The notes beneath the pieces are model-generated. The model was not told where the DNA came from. It saw only the letters and a program-made list of their open reading frames with translations, and made no database searches. The position numbers and the translations under genes were made by a program. A stretch of DNA of 64,000 bases, from positions 430,174-494,173 of the forward strand of contig WNYE01000012.1 of the NCBI GenBank assembly GCA_021396245.1, in the 5' to 3' direction. Of this stretch, positions 24,901 through 36,552 are shown piece by piece; positions within the stretch are counted from its first letter, which is position 1, and every line of letters starts with the position of its first letter. This DNA is from Sporothrix humicola. Taxonomy: Eukaryota > Ascomycota > Sordariomycetes > Ophiostomatales > Ophiostomataceae.

Positions 24901-26287
24901 TTTCGACAATTGACTCTTTTCGGGGATCGAGGGTGAACTGCGACTGCCCGCTGATGCTCTCGACCATGAGACGGAAGAGGTGCAGGAAGGAAAGAGTGGC
25001 CGAGTCGCCAATGTACACTGCAATGTTAGGAAGGCGCGAAAAGGGGGAGGTACAAATCACAAAATAGGAAGCGACAAAAATGCAAACAGGAAAGAGCGAG
25101 ATTATAAGGAAGTAGCGCATGAGGGAAAGAACTTACGGAGACGCCCCTTTTGGTCTTGTAGCATGCGCGTCGTCTGCAGCAGAATGGCTTCCTCTTCGTG
25201 GCCGCTCGTCGAACTCGCCCGCGTCTGCTCTTCCAGCCCGCCATCTGTCGACGGCCGCCCGCTGTCTTGGGCCGATACCGGCTGGTAGAGACTGCCTTGC
25301 CCGTGGTTCTGGAGAAACGACGTTTCCAGCTCAATCGATACTTCCTTTCGGCGGCCGCCCCACGATCTCGAAGCTCCTGTTGCCGACGATGATAATGACA
25401 ACGACGACGATGACGCATGCGGCATCGGTTTCATCTTGAGCCGCGCCTTTGAATCAATTTCCAGCTTTGGCTGTGGTGTTACGGACGACATGGACGAGAT
25501 GTTGCCGTGGCTGTGGTAGTTGAGGCGGTGGTGGTGATGTTGCGGTCGGAAAGAGTGGAGTTCGGTCGATACCGACGTCGACGACGACTCGACATGGCGG
25601 CGTTTGGGCGGCGAGGCCGAGGACGAGGCAGCCGATCCGTCGTAGGTATCGTCGGTCGAGGGCCGGCTGCTGGACATGGAGGAACCAGTTGCAGGCCCAG
25701 TTCCGGCAACAGACCCGGCTCCGGGCCCCGAACCAGGGCCTTGGCCGACGCCCGTCGAATAGGTGCAGGTGACGCTCTTTTTCGTGCATGTTGAGCACGG
25801 CTTTGTGCCATTGCACTAGAGAAGGGGTGTCAACAAAAGTGAAGAGATGAATAGACGAGGAAACGGCACAAAAGATGCAAAAGCCAGTCCCGAGAGATTG
25901 GTTCGACAACGGCGATATGGTACGATGCCCATTGCCAGAAATTGATGACGGTTCCACGACAAAGCCACGAGATTTGAGGTCTGATGTAAGACACGGGGAA
26001 GTGTGCTCAACGATTTAGGGAAACCAAAACAAGGAACAGGATGGGAGTGAAAGCTTGAAAGAGGCTGTTGCACTACCGCTTGTCATACAAGCAAGATGAT
26101 GGAGATAACCGGGCAAGATGGGGCATGACATAAGAAGGAAACAGAGTGAATACCTCCGAGAAGCTTTGACACTGGAACCATGGGATACTTGGGAAACCTG
26201 TCCTACCTTTTGCTTGCGGCGCTTGCAGTAGTCGCACGCCTGCGCCGTCCGCTGGCGCTTGTCGTCAGGAACCTTTTGGCGGCTCAT
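21905..26287 (-). CDS. Large Zn2Cys6 fungal transcription factor (1273 residues)
   Basis: Four exons (26287-26207, 25815-25137, 25017-23484, 23432-21905) join without frame conflict to 1273 residues. Intron 1 (391 nt, 25816-26206) interrupts the zinc cluster just before Cys28; introns 2 and 3 are 119 and 51 nt. The joined cluster is Cys18-Cys21-Cys28-Cys34-Cys37-Cys44, a perfect CX2CX6CX5CX2CX6C binuclear site, with basic KRRKQK between Cys21 and Cys28. Residues ~45-250 are Ser/Gly-rich linker. Residues ~250-830 match the fungal-specific regulatory (Fungal_trans) domain, including GRLLYIGDSATLSF, LFFRTAKV and YHGIAVRSAIALGLHREE. The last ~400 residues are Gly/Gln/Pro/Asn-rich and are probably an activation region. 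It is a nuclear DNA-binding regulator with unknown targets; I could not assign an orthologue. Nothing but position links it to the convergent aldehyde dehydrogenase. Confidence 0.9.
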
Positions 26288-29200
26288 CTTGAGAGAAAGA
26301 GGAGGGACAGGAAGAGAATATAAAGGCGGATATTAAGGTGAATGATCAAGCAGGGACAGAGAGGTGGGCGAATGGAGGCATGGTGAGACAAAGAGATGGA
26401 GACAGGAGAAATAGAAGGGTGAGAGTACGGAGTAGAGTGACGGAGAGAAGGTCTGCAAGGCTCGATGTACCTTGTGCAGGGCGTCTAGACCGTGTTGTCG
26501 GAAGAGGTGAGGTTCTGCAGCGGAAGGGTAAAAAGAATTGAGAAGAAATGGGCGGATGAGGAGGGGAAACAGAACAGCGAGGAGGGGCTCGACACGAAAC
26601 GGAAGAAAAGGAAAAGAAAGGTGAGGGAAAAGTCAAGAATGGATGGAAATCAGAGAGGCAAAAAGTGAAGGAAAGTCGGGGATGGCAATGTGATGAGAAT
26701 GGGCAAATGAGCAGGGGCGACGATAAATAACGATGAGAGTCGAGCTGTCTCCGTCTGTCTTTTCTGCCTCTCTACAATTACAGAGCCTTATTTCGGGATA
26801 TTGAGGATTCACAGCTGTCCAGCAAAAAGCAGAAATGGACAGTAGGAGCAGTAGAAGAAGACGACGAGAAAAAGAAATTATGGAGGATTCTTTACACGAA
26901 TGAACATCACAGCTCGCAGGTGGTCGTCTTCTCTTTCCCATCGTTGACCAAGCGATTTCTCTCGCTTAGCTTGGACTCGATAGTTTTCAGATTTTCTTCC
27001 ACGATGAAGATCGCGGACGGGTATTTTCGTCAGAAGCTGTTCAGTCGATTGATTTGGTTATATTCTTCTCACTCTGTCTCTCCTCTCTCCTCCTCTTTTC
27101 TTTTCTTCTTCTTCCATAAAAAAGACGAAATAGGTCGGGCGCAGCAGCTGATGATGTACGATGTACTCTTGTTATTTTCTTCGTTGCAGCGGCCCGGCCG
27201 GACAGCTGTTCTGAGTTGTTCTGGCCGTGAAAAGAAGGAAGAAAAAGGGAAGAAAAAGAAAAGGGAAAAGGGAAGGCAAGATGCTGACCAGGGTGGTGGA
27301 CGCAAAAGCGTTGCAACAGTTTTGACAAAGGGTACAAAGTACATGTACATCGATGTGGCGCGTTGGCGTAGCTGTTGTTGTCGTCGTTTTTGATTGAAAG
27401 AAACATCTCCTCTCAGCCTTTCTCATCACAGTGCCCTTCCCTTTCACACCCTCTCTTTCCCTTGGCGGGATGCGGATTGGCTGGCTACCTGCAGATGGCC
27501 TGCAGAAACGGCCTGGATGGAGGCTGCATTGACAAACGCATATATTGTGTGCTTTTGCAGTCCATTGCAGTTTTGCACTTTTGGCTCACTCGTTGTCGTT
27601 GCCCTTCGTTTATGTGCAGCCCATCGAAGAAACGCCACAGGCATGAATGTGCTGGCTTAAGAAAAGTGAGAAAAGCGAATGCAAAGACAAACGGAATGGC
27701 AGGTCTAGACACGCGGCGCGGCACGAGAAAAAGAAGAAGAAAAAGGACGGGAAAGCGGTCAGGGTTTCTTTATCTGTTTGCCTTTTCGTTTCTTTTTTTA
27801 TTCTCTTTCATCCGAGTGCCTCTGTCCCCTACACATGTGACAAGGGTGCAGTCAAGTAACAGCCTCGAGGGGCCAACCCGAGTCGAGTCCTATTGTGGCA
27901 ATGATGAGAAGAGGTCGTTCATTAGAAAAGCGGTAGAATGTGTGACTAATTTAAGAAAAAAAATGAAAATATGTTGTTGGATATCTGGTACCCCATGCAG
28001 TTGATTTTTTTTAACTTGCAAAAATTAGAATAAGAAAAAAATACCGATGCGAAAAAAAGATTATTATCAGATAAAGCATATTTCTCTTGGCTTGCCGAGT
28101 CGAGTAGTCTTGATCATCGGGAAATCCCACAACTCTCAAGGAGGGAACCTTTGAATTCAATAAATTACGCGAGACAGACTAAAAGGGAAGGGGGGAGATA
28201 ATCCAACAGGCTGGATGGCGGGGATGCAAACGAGCAATAAACACGATGGGAAAGAGACTGATAGAAAAGGAAAAATAGACAGGCATCTTGACCGGACTGG
28301 GAGGACCAACAGACAAAAAATAGCACAAAACAGACAGCAAACAACAAAAACAACAGGGGATATCATGGAATAGTCATAACTCAAAAAGAAGAAAACCACT
28401 AGTCTATGCATGTTGCTTGTCTTGTGTGACCATCCTATTTGATCCTGGGAGCTGTAATGAGGCAGAAATGGTGGAACACTTAGAATGTTGGAAATTGAAG
28501 ATAATCAAATATACGACTTATGTTGGCAAATATGCCGCAAACAGACAGATTGGGCTACAAAGTGCGCTCGACCTAGACCTAATTGTCAAAATGGTTCATG
28601 ACCGTGCAGCCGGTAAAAAATAAGTGAGACATTGAGACACATGGCTTCATGGCCGGTGAAGATCAAGGGGGGAGTTGGGTGCTGATATACTTATATGTAC
28701 TGGTGGTGTCTGAGGAGGGGCGGATGCTGCACCGTGGTATTGGGAGAAAATAACAGGGACCACATCCGATGCAGCGGATGTCTGCGCTGTCTGTGCGGGA
28801 TTGTCATTGTCGTCCTTCAACGTCAAGAGACAACCACATCCACACAAATAAAGACAAGGCTCTCGCGAGGTACCCGTCCCCCTTTTCAGTCTTTTCTCAA
28901 AGGAAGGTTACCGCTCGAACCGGCGAGCCCGTATGGTCGGTAGTGTTGCATTCGTTTGGATTGACTTGTTCGGTATTACGGCCTGACCCGGTCATTGTGT
29001 CAAAACAAAAGAAAACTAAGAAAAGTGACCGATCCTAAATAGATGATGTGTAGCGTGCGTGTACATGTCTTTGTGGTTGCCTTTATTGCCTATCGTTTTC
29101 CTTGACGCATGAGACTGTCTTGGGCTGGACGTGGGGGACCATCTGGTGAGGCTGAGAAGTTAGATAATCCACTTGTTTGCTCATGATCATGATGCTGATG

Positions 29201-29478
29201 CTGATGTTGGCACTGAAAAGACTCGCTTCTCTTCTTTTATTGTTCCTAAAGGCTATGACACGTTGTGGTTTTTGTACATGTAAAATGCAGAACAAGTAAG
29301 AGTACAGTACAGTTCGTAGGGGAGACGGAGTACGCGATAGAAGACGAAAAAAAAAAGAAAATAATAAAATAAGAAACGCAGGCAAAAGTAAATGGTAGTA
29401 ACATGTCTAGAATTAGGAGGCCTCACGACCTCTTCTCAACCCTTCCTCCTCTTTTCTCTTTTCTTCCCCCCTACCTCC
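26288..29478. other. Intergenic region upstream of the large regulator
   Basis: This 3.2 kb stretch holds the promoter and 5' leader of the minus-strand regulator and the 3' end of PDX1. There are purine-rich runs near 26340-26640, pyrimidine-rich plus-strand runs near 27060-27115 and 27410-27470, a palindrome GTACATGTAC near 27338, and one TACGGAGTA at 26426-26434. The longest open frame (27375-28004 +) is Ser/Arg/Phe-rich and has no recognisable domain. No gene is supported. Confidence 0.55.
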
Positions 29479-30920
29479 TTACAGAACAAGCCGACCGGGC
29501 TCGTTCTCGAGGACGACCTTGAGCCGCTCCAAGAAGACCTTGGCGCGCTTCTCCTCGTCCTTGGGGACGGAGAGCGTGAAGAAGTTGATGCCGGTCGAGA
29601 CGGCGGGCGCGCCGGGCTTGACGGACGAGGAGGCAGACCGGGCCGTCGTCGTGGCCTTGACCTTGCCGGACAGAATGTCGAGAACGTCGACGCTGCGCTT
29701 GGCCTTGGGGGGGCGGGGCGAGGTGGAGGCGGTTGTGGGCAGGGCCGAGATGGATGGCCGGTAGTGGCCTTGCGAGTATTTGGAAGAGAAGGTGGTCGAC
29801 GTCGATTTGCGGCCGGAGGTCAGCTCGTCAAACAGCTGCGAGGCCGACGGGGCGGGCGCGGGGCCGGCACGCGGCAGCTCGTCGTTGGCGACGTCGGTGG
29901 CGCGCGAGACAAAGGTGGAGATGGGCATGAAGACGCCGAGCGAGCTCTGGATCTTGTCCTGGGCCTCGATGACGGCCTCGAAGGAGACGGGGAGGGAGAC
30001 GGAGGTCGTCGTCGGCTTGGGCGCGGCGGCCTTGGCGGCCTTGGCTGCGGCAGCTGCTGCGTCCTTTGGTGCCTCCTTTGCGGGCGCGGGCGCCTTGATC
30101 TTGATGTTGCTCAGATCCAGATGTGACAAGTGCTCGAACCGCGTCTCGAGCTCGGCCGGCACGCCCGCCGAGACCTGGCCCAGGTACGCCAGGACATCGC
30201 CCTTGAGCAGGCGGCCGCCGGGGCCTGTGGGCGTCATGTCGCCGACGACGGCGGCCGGGTCGAGGCCGTTTTGCTTGATGAGGTGCTGCACGGAGGGGTA
30301 GAGGGGACGTGACGGGTCGGCCTTCTTTGAAGAGGAGGAGGAGGAGGAGCTCTTGGATACTGTCTTATCGGAGGATGCCGACTTGGTCGACTCGGATTTG
30401 GGGGTCTCGGCGGCTGCCGCCGACTGAGACTCAGCTGGCTTTGTCTCGGACTTCGTTGCTGGCTCGTCGGCAGGCATCTCGAGCGTCGAAATGTCGTCGT
30501 CCGCCTCGGCCAGCACGGCAATCCGCGTTCCCACCGGCACGCCCTTGCTGCCGTCGGGCTGCACAATCTTGAACACAATGCCGTCGTCCTGTGCCTCGAC
30601 GTCCATGGTCGCCTTGTCCGTCTCAATCTCCAGCAGCACATCGCCCACCGAGTACTTGTCGCCCTCCTTGACACGCCATGCCGCGATGCTACCCTCGGTC
30701 ATGGTCGGCGACAGCGCCGGCATGGTTAAGTTCTGCGCCACAGCGAGGCGAGCCGTCGTGTTGAAGCCTAGACGTGAAGCTGTTAGATCGTGATCTCGAC
30801 TGTCTTCTACCCCTCCCTCGATTGTATTCCTTCATCCACCGGCGACTTACCTCGCGACGGCACCCATCGGCGCCCGGCCAGCCTCAGGGAGAGGCGGCTA
30901 GCTGCGGCGAAGCTCGCCAT
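29479..30920 (-). CDS. Pyruvate dehydrogenase complex protein X, E3-binding component
   Basis: Two exons (30920-30851 and 30767-29479) around an 83-nt intron (GTAAGT donor) encode 452 residues. The first exon gives an Arg/Ala/Ser-rich mitochondrial presequence ending near RGFNTTARLA. A lipoyl domain follows at about residues 36-115, with the modified lysine in the ETDKATMD motif (Lys75). A Ser/Ala/Lys-rich linker comes next, then a peripheral subunit-binding domain at about 178-222 (YPSVQHLIKQNGL to GGRLLKGDVLAYLG). The C-terminal part lacks the HxxxDG catalytic motif and the acyltransferase fold of E2, and is Pro/Ala/Ser-rich instead. That architecture is the one known for fungal Pdx1, which anchors dihydrolipoamide dehydrogenase to the E2 core in the mitochondrial matrix. 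The start gives the only ATG-led presequence that splices in frame. Confidence 0.93.
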
Positions 30921-31938
30921 TTGTGTTTTGGTTGGAGAGAAAGAGGAGGAGGAGGAGGAGGGATAGGGAGTCGAGGAGTAAAGTCGTGATGTCAAAGGTC
31001 GAGATCTTAGGTTTGTCAAGTGGATCGCTCGGATTCGGTTCGTCAATTGATCGTAGTCGTTGATCTCGCTATTATTGCTTCGTGATTGAGCTTGTCGTCA
31101 GTAGACAGCTCCGCGTGTAGAATGGGACGAACAAGTCGAATGTTGGACGGCACAAAAAAAAGGTACAAAGCAAAAAGGTAAAAACCTCAATTGGCGCGAT
31201 TGCTCCTATCTCGGGGTTGGCTGGTAACTGGCAATAGCAGGAGCAGCCAAACAGTCCTACGTTTACCACTTTTTTGCGTCTGTTTCGTTGGGGTCGGGGC
31301 AATCTTCGCCGAAAAATTTAGCAAAATTACCGCCTCCAAATTGGGGATAACTCGCTAGGGCGACCTGGGACAGGGCTGTCGGTGGATTGCCAGTGGCTGG
31401 CAATTGCAGCGAAAGCGCGAGGAACGCCCGGAGCTGTCAATTTTTAGTAGAGTAAGTCCGTTATTTGGGCGATAATTTAGGGGCGGGAAGCTGGGACAAA
31501 GCTGGGCTCCAGGGGTGGCGGCGCACCAAAACATAAGCTCCGTTGGGGGAGAGCGAACGTGTTGTCTTGTCGCTGGGAGGACAGACCCACTTTTGGCACA
31601 GTACAATGGCAGTATTCTCTCACACCGCCTGCACTGTCCTCTTACAGCGGCCAAATACGGCCATCGACGGCTTTGGTGATATTAAAGAGTTGAATACTCC
31701 GTCCGTTGAGTAAACAAAACAGGAGACATTCCGAGATTCAAATGAACAAATCGGACAAAACGGAATACGTGCAAAACAGAATAAACAAAAATGGGCTTTA
31801 TTGTATCCAAAATAGCAGTGCGCTCAAGACGCTCTAAAATTGACTGACCAAGTGTCGATGGTCTCTCCCCTGTCTCCAATCTCCAGTAATTAATCTATCT
31901 CAGTGCCAGCCTCGCCGGCTTCGTATTATCGGCTTGGA
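30921..31938. other. Intergenic region, PDX1 promoter and YPP1 3' end
   Basis: This 1.0 kb stretch carries the promoter of minus-strand PDX1 and the 3' flank of minus-strand YPP1. A CT-rich minus-strand tract lies just above the PDX1 start (30930-30965). No further gene is supported. Confidence 0.6.
31797..31802 (-). terminator. Poly(A) signal (AATAAA on minus), YPP1
   Basis: TTTATT on the plus strand reads AATAAA on the minus strand, 137 bases beyond the YPP1 stop codon. Confidence 0.5.
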
Positions 31939-34900
31939 TTACAAGACGTACCCACCCGAAGCCACCGCGTTCCAGGGCCGGGCCGCCGCCGCCTCCTCCA
32001 GCTCCACACACCACCACAGCACCTCCTTGGCTTTGTCGGGCTGCCCGCTCTCTTCGTGCGCACGCGCCAGCGCAAACCACGCCTCCGAGTTGTCCCACGA
32101 GCTGCCGAGCTTGGTGAGGCTGGACAGCAGCGTGAAGGCGCGGTCGCGTGCCGCCAGACGGTCAATGGGCGGCAGCGACGACGCCTTGTACGGCGGCGGG
32201 AGGTCGCTCTCCTTGGCCTTGACGACGGCAGTCTCTGTAAACGCGGCCGTCCGCGCTTTGCGTCTCTCTTCCTTGTCCTGGGCGGGCTGGGCAGTCGACA
32301 GGCCCAAGGGCGTTGATGGCAGCGTCGGCTTCGGCTCCTTGTCGCTTTCACCCGACGGGTGATGCTTCCCCGGGAACAGCGTGCCGTCGGCCAGCTCGAG
32401 GCGCGGGATGGCGTGCGGCAGCACGAGCTTCTCGCTGTGGATATCGAGTAAAATATTGGACAGGCCGATCGTGGCTGCCGGGTGGTCGGGGAAGTGCGTG
32501 AGGGCCGCCTCAAAGTCGAGCCGCGCATTGTACGGCGCGCCCTTGTCGAGCGACAGGTAGCCCATCTCGGACCACACGTCCGCCCACAGCTCGTCGACGC
32601 TCTTCTTGGCGACCCAGCCGCGGCTGCGCAGCGACACTCCCGTCGCCGTGTTGTTTCGTGACGCGTCAATCTCGAGTTCTTGGACAAGCTTCTGTGCCTC
32701 GGCCGTCGCCCGCTTGGCGTCGTCGTACATTTCGGCTCGCCGGTAGAAGCCCGCAATCATCAGCCAGACTTCGACGAGGACCGTCTCGCGCCGCCGCTTC
32801 TCGTGCTCCTTGGAGAACTGGATCACGGGCAGGAGGGAGAGCGAGGTCTCGACGCTCTCGGGGGCGGCTGCACGGTCAGCGTCGGCTCCGCTGAGTCGTG
32901 CCCGCGACGACGACGCCGCGATCGAGTCCACCTGCGATGCCTGCCGGCTCATGGACACAGGCGGGGGACCGCTGGCGGCTGACGAGACACGCTGGCGCGT
33001 CGGCAGAGACGAAAAGAACTCGCCGCTCTGGCCGCCCTCGACATCGAGCGGCGAGAACAGGCTGCCACTCTCTAGAGACCTGTGGCCTGGCGGCGCACCA
33101 CCACTGCTGACGGCCCGGCGCCGGCTGCCACTGCTGTCCCGCTTTCGCAAGCTGTTGCGCTTGCCCGACTGGCTGCGGCGCTCGTTAAAGTTGCCGGATT
33201 TGCGCGACCGGCGGAAGTCGTCAAAGTCGTTGTTGGTCACCTGGATCGTGGGTGCGTCGCGGCTGGCCACGGTCTGTGTCGTCTGCGGGCGGGTAGAGAC
33301 GCCACCACCAGACTTGTCCAACCCGACCATGCTCGAGTGCTTTGTCGTCGGCCGACCGCCGGCACCACCACTGCCGCGGCCAAATATGCTACCCTTGATG
33401 CTGCGCAGCGTGCCAGCCGAGCTCTTGGGAACGGTGCCTGTCTTGGGGGCGACGGACAGGGTCGACTTGCTGGCCTGTGGCGGCCCAAACAGGCGCGCAA
33501 ACAGGCTCAGCAGCTCCAGACTAGCATTGACGGCCACCTTGGGGCTCTCGAGCAGCTCGACTAGCGCCAGCTGCGTCATCTTGACCTCGAGGATCCTCTC
33601 TTTTTCAAAGTCCTCCATATCGTCGACCAGCCCGCGGCTCCAGTTGGTGTTCTTCTCGTTGTCACCACCACCCGCCTCGTTGAGGTGTTCGCTGCGGTAC
33701 ATGGTCTCGCTGCCAAACAGGACCGACGGGTCCTTGAACTGCTCGAAAGCGCCCTCGCACGCCCGTGCCGCCATGACGTAGTCTTGACGGGCGCTCAGCA
33801 AAAGTGACAAAAGGTGCCACAGCGGAATCATCGCACGCTCGCGCCAGTAGGGACCGTTCACATAGTCGTGGTCCGCGTCAGGCGCCTTGTTGGACAGCAG
33901 CGCACCCTTGACAAGATCGATTGCTGCGCCAATATCGCGCTGCTCCACAAGCAGCATGCCCAGCGCGAACACGCTGCGCAGATTTGATGACTGGCCAAAC
34001 TCGGGCGACAACGATTTGCGGAGGGACCGGACGGCCTTGGCTTGGATGTCGGCGCGAGAAGAAGAGTCGAACGTCATGCGTGACCACTGTGCCAATGATA
34101 GACCAATGGCCTGCCAAGCGAGGGCGTGAACGCGCAGAGGGATGTTGGTGCCCTTGAAATCGGACACGAGCGGTGTCCGCGGCGCCGGGTTTTCCTCGTC
34201 CTGCTCGGGGAGGGCATGGCTAAGCTCGTGCAAGCACTGCTCCAGTTCTTGACCGAGGCCGTATGCCTTTTCTGCGGCCTTGCGGTCGCCGTAGCGGCAC
34301 AAGGCCACAATGCAAAGTGAAATAGTCTCGATAACAGTAGCATCGTCGTCCAGACTCGGCTCGTCCTTGCCCGTCTTGACAATGCGAGCCTTGCCCTTCT
34401 TGATCAGGCCGAGGTACGAGTCGAACGCCTTGAAGGCCAGGTCGAACTCTGCCACAGAGAGGTGGACAGTAAACAGGTAGCGAAGAATAGCCGTAGAGTG
34501 GTAGGTCTTGGTCGAGGCCCGGTACAGAATGTCGAGGACGCTGCGGCTGGCCGATTCGCGGCCGCCCTGGCCCAGGTCCGACTCGCGCCAGCTGCGGCCC
34601 TTGAGCACGGACCAGTTCTGCACGACGAGTCGCACAAACTCTTCCACCTCGACCCGCTCGTCCTCGGCGCGTGGGAATGATGTCTCTTCCAACAAAAGTG
34701 TTTCGTAGACGGCCTCGACCTTCTTGAGCTCCATGCGCAGCTGGCTGCGCGCCGATGAATCGTTTCCGCCCACTGGTGCATAGCCTGCCGGGTAGGGTAG
34801 GTCGTCTTCGAGCAGAGCCGTGAGCACAGAGTAGTACTCGAACCATATCCGCCGGCGCGGGACTGATCCTCTGAAACCATAACCGCCCAGCTGTACCGCG

Positions 34901-35684
34901 CCGTTGGTGCCCTCCCAGTACTTGGCCCACGAGCGGAAGCTCACCAGACACTTGGGATCCTCCAAGCTGACCTCGCCCTTTTCGAGGGCATGGCTCTGCA
35001 GCATGCAGTACTCAGTCAGAAACAGCTCAGACCAGTACCGCAGCTGCTTGCGGGACTGCTGGACGGCGTGAGCGGTTGTGATGCATGGCAGGCCCTCCTC
35101 GAACACGGCCAGGGCCTCCTTCCGCTGGGTCTTGCGCGCCAGGCAGTTAGCCCGCAGGTATGCCGACTTGAGTGCGCACACGCGTGTCCAGTCCGTCACG
35201 GCCAAAGAGTTATCGGGGCGGTCGGGCGTCGAGAGTTCGGCCTCGAGGCTTTCGGGCAGCTGCGCGAGGGCAGCATCGTATTCGCCGGCGACCCAGTGCA
35301 GCCAGCCCACGCAGACGCGGGCCTGGAACCGGTCCTGCAGAAAGACGTGCTCTTCGTCAATGGTGGCCAGCAGTTTGGGGATTATTGTTGCCGTATCGAG
35401 GCCAGAAGGCCCGCCGGAAGAGCCAGAAGGGCCGGAGGGAGGGTGGTTTCGGGTCGCTTTTTCAATGGCGCACTCGGTTTCGGCGGTCAGGGTGAGGCAG
35501 GCCCGGCTCGACGCATGCTTCCTGACTTTGCGGACAAGCTCGGGCACGGCGTCCCAGTCGCCTTCGCAGCGAGCCTCGTCGAGCTGCAGCACATAGTGGG
35601 CTGCTTTGGTCACGGAGCGCTGAAAGGTTAGAGGGAGAAGCACGAGACAGGGAAGAGGATCGAGGGCAGAGAACTCACACTCAT
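31939..35684 (-). CDS. YPP1/TTC7-like TPR protein (Rhf1-type filamentation protein)
   Basis: The gene encodes 1228 residues. I place the start at ATG 35684-35682: ATGAGT forms a six-base first coding exon, followed by a 59-nt intron (35620-35678, GTGAGT donor, CTAAC branch, TTTCAG acceptor), and exon 2 runs from 35619. Reading without splicing would need a TTG start. The N-terminal part (QLDEARCEGDWDAVPELVRKVRKHA) and scattered helical repeat pairs fit Ypp1/TTC7. Clear TPR-like units lie near the C terminus (EMGYLSLDKGAPYNARLDFEAAL, and AWFALARAHEESGQPDKAKEVL). A ~200-residue Ser/Arg/Gly-rich insertion splits the repeats. In yeast, Ypp1 joins Efr3 to hold the PI4-kinase Stt4 at the plasma membrane; that role is transferred from the family. 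It is divergent from RIX1 across 0.87 kb. Confidence 0.87.
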
Positions 35685-36552
35685 CTAGGCGGCTCCGGGG
35701 CAAAGGTGCAGCAGAGTCGACGCGCTCGAAAGGTGACGTAGACGGTTGGACAAGTGGCCTCCTATGGCTTCTGGTGCATATCTCGAGATGCGATGCAGTG
35801 GAATGGACGCCGCGTGGCAGAGCAACAATAAGGATGGACAGCTCGAAAACGTGGATAGAAATGACAACGCAATGCTGAAGACGATAGAAAGTCGAATTGA
35901 CGCAGGTTGAGATCGCTCAAAGTGGTGAAAGGAGACGAATTGCAGGATGATGCGTTGTGTTGTCCTTTTTGGGACTTTTGCGGTTTCCTCGTTTCGACTG
36001 CTCTTTCCACGAAATACGTGGTAATGAAAAGGGGGCGTCCACCGTTCCTTCTTGGTTGGTGTTGGCGTCACCCTCGAAAAGTTGGCCAATGCAGCAGGAA
36101 CGACAGCAACGACAGCAACGGGCCTTGATCGACGCTAGAGCTGTCCCTCGACCGTGCTGCAAAATGGACTGTGATAGGTCTAAGACAGGCCTGGCCAGGC
36201 GTTGCAGCAACCAGGCTACAGGGGTGTAAAAGCCGAATGTGAGCTGGCTCAGTGGTTGGTGGCGGGTCGCGACTGCCCGTTGAGCTGGCCGTTGAAAGTG
36301 GGTCCACCTAGCTCTTTTTGCTTGTGAAAAGCTGATTAGATAGAAGGATTAAAAAAAAAAAAAAAAAAGTAAAGACGACAACATCTCATACACGGCCGTA
36401 TATTTTCATGTATGAGCCCCGAAAGCACATATTTTCGGCCCAATTTTCTACGACAGGACTGTGAGACTACAGTCTGAGGACCGAGTTTCTCAAAAAGTCA
36501 TACTTTAAGAAACAGCCCTCTTTACACAAATATCGACACTCTGGCCCTCGCA
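35685..36552. other. Bidirectional promoter region, YPP1 and RIX1
   Basis: This 868-base interval separates divergent YPP1 and RIX1. It contains an 18-A run at 36351-36368, about 185 bases before the RIX1 start, which could act as a nucleosome-depleting element. No gene is seen. Confidence 0.6.
36351..36368. repeat. A18 homopolymer
   Basis: Eighteen A residues lie upstream of RIX1. Poly(dA:dT) tracts are common in fungal promoters. Confidence 0.9.

Noticed and set aside
29392..30126. 244-codon plus-strand frame opposite PDX1
   Set aside because: It is a mirror frame of the well-supported PDX1 coding sequence in G/C-rich DNA.
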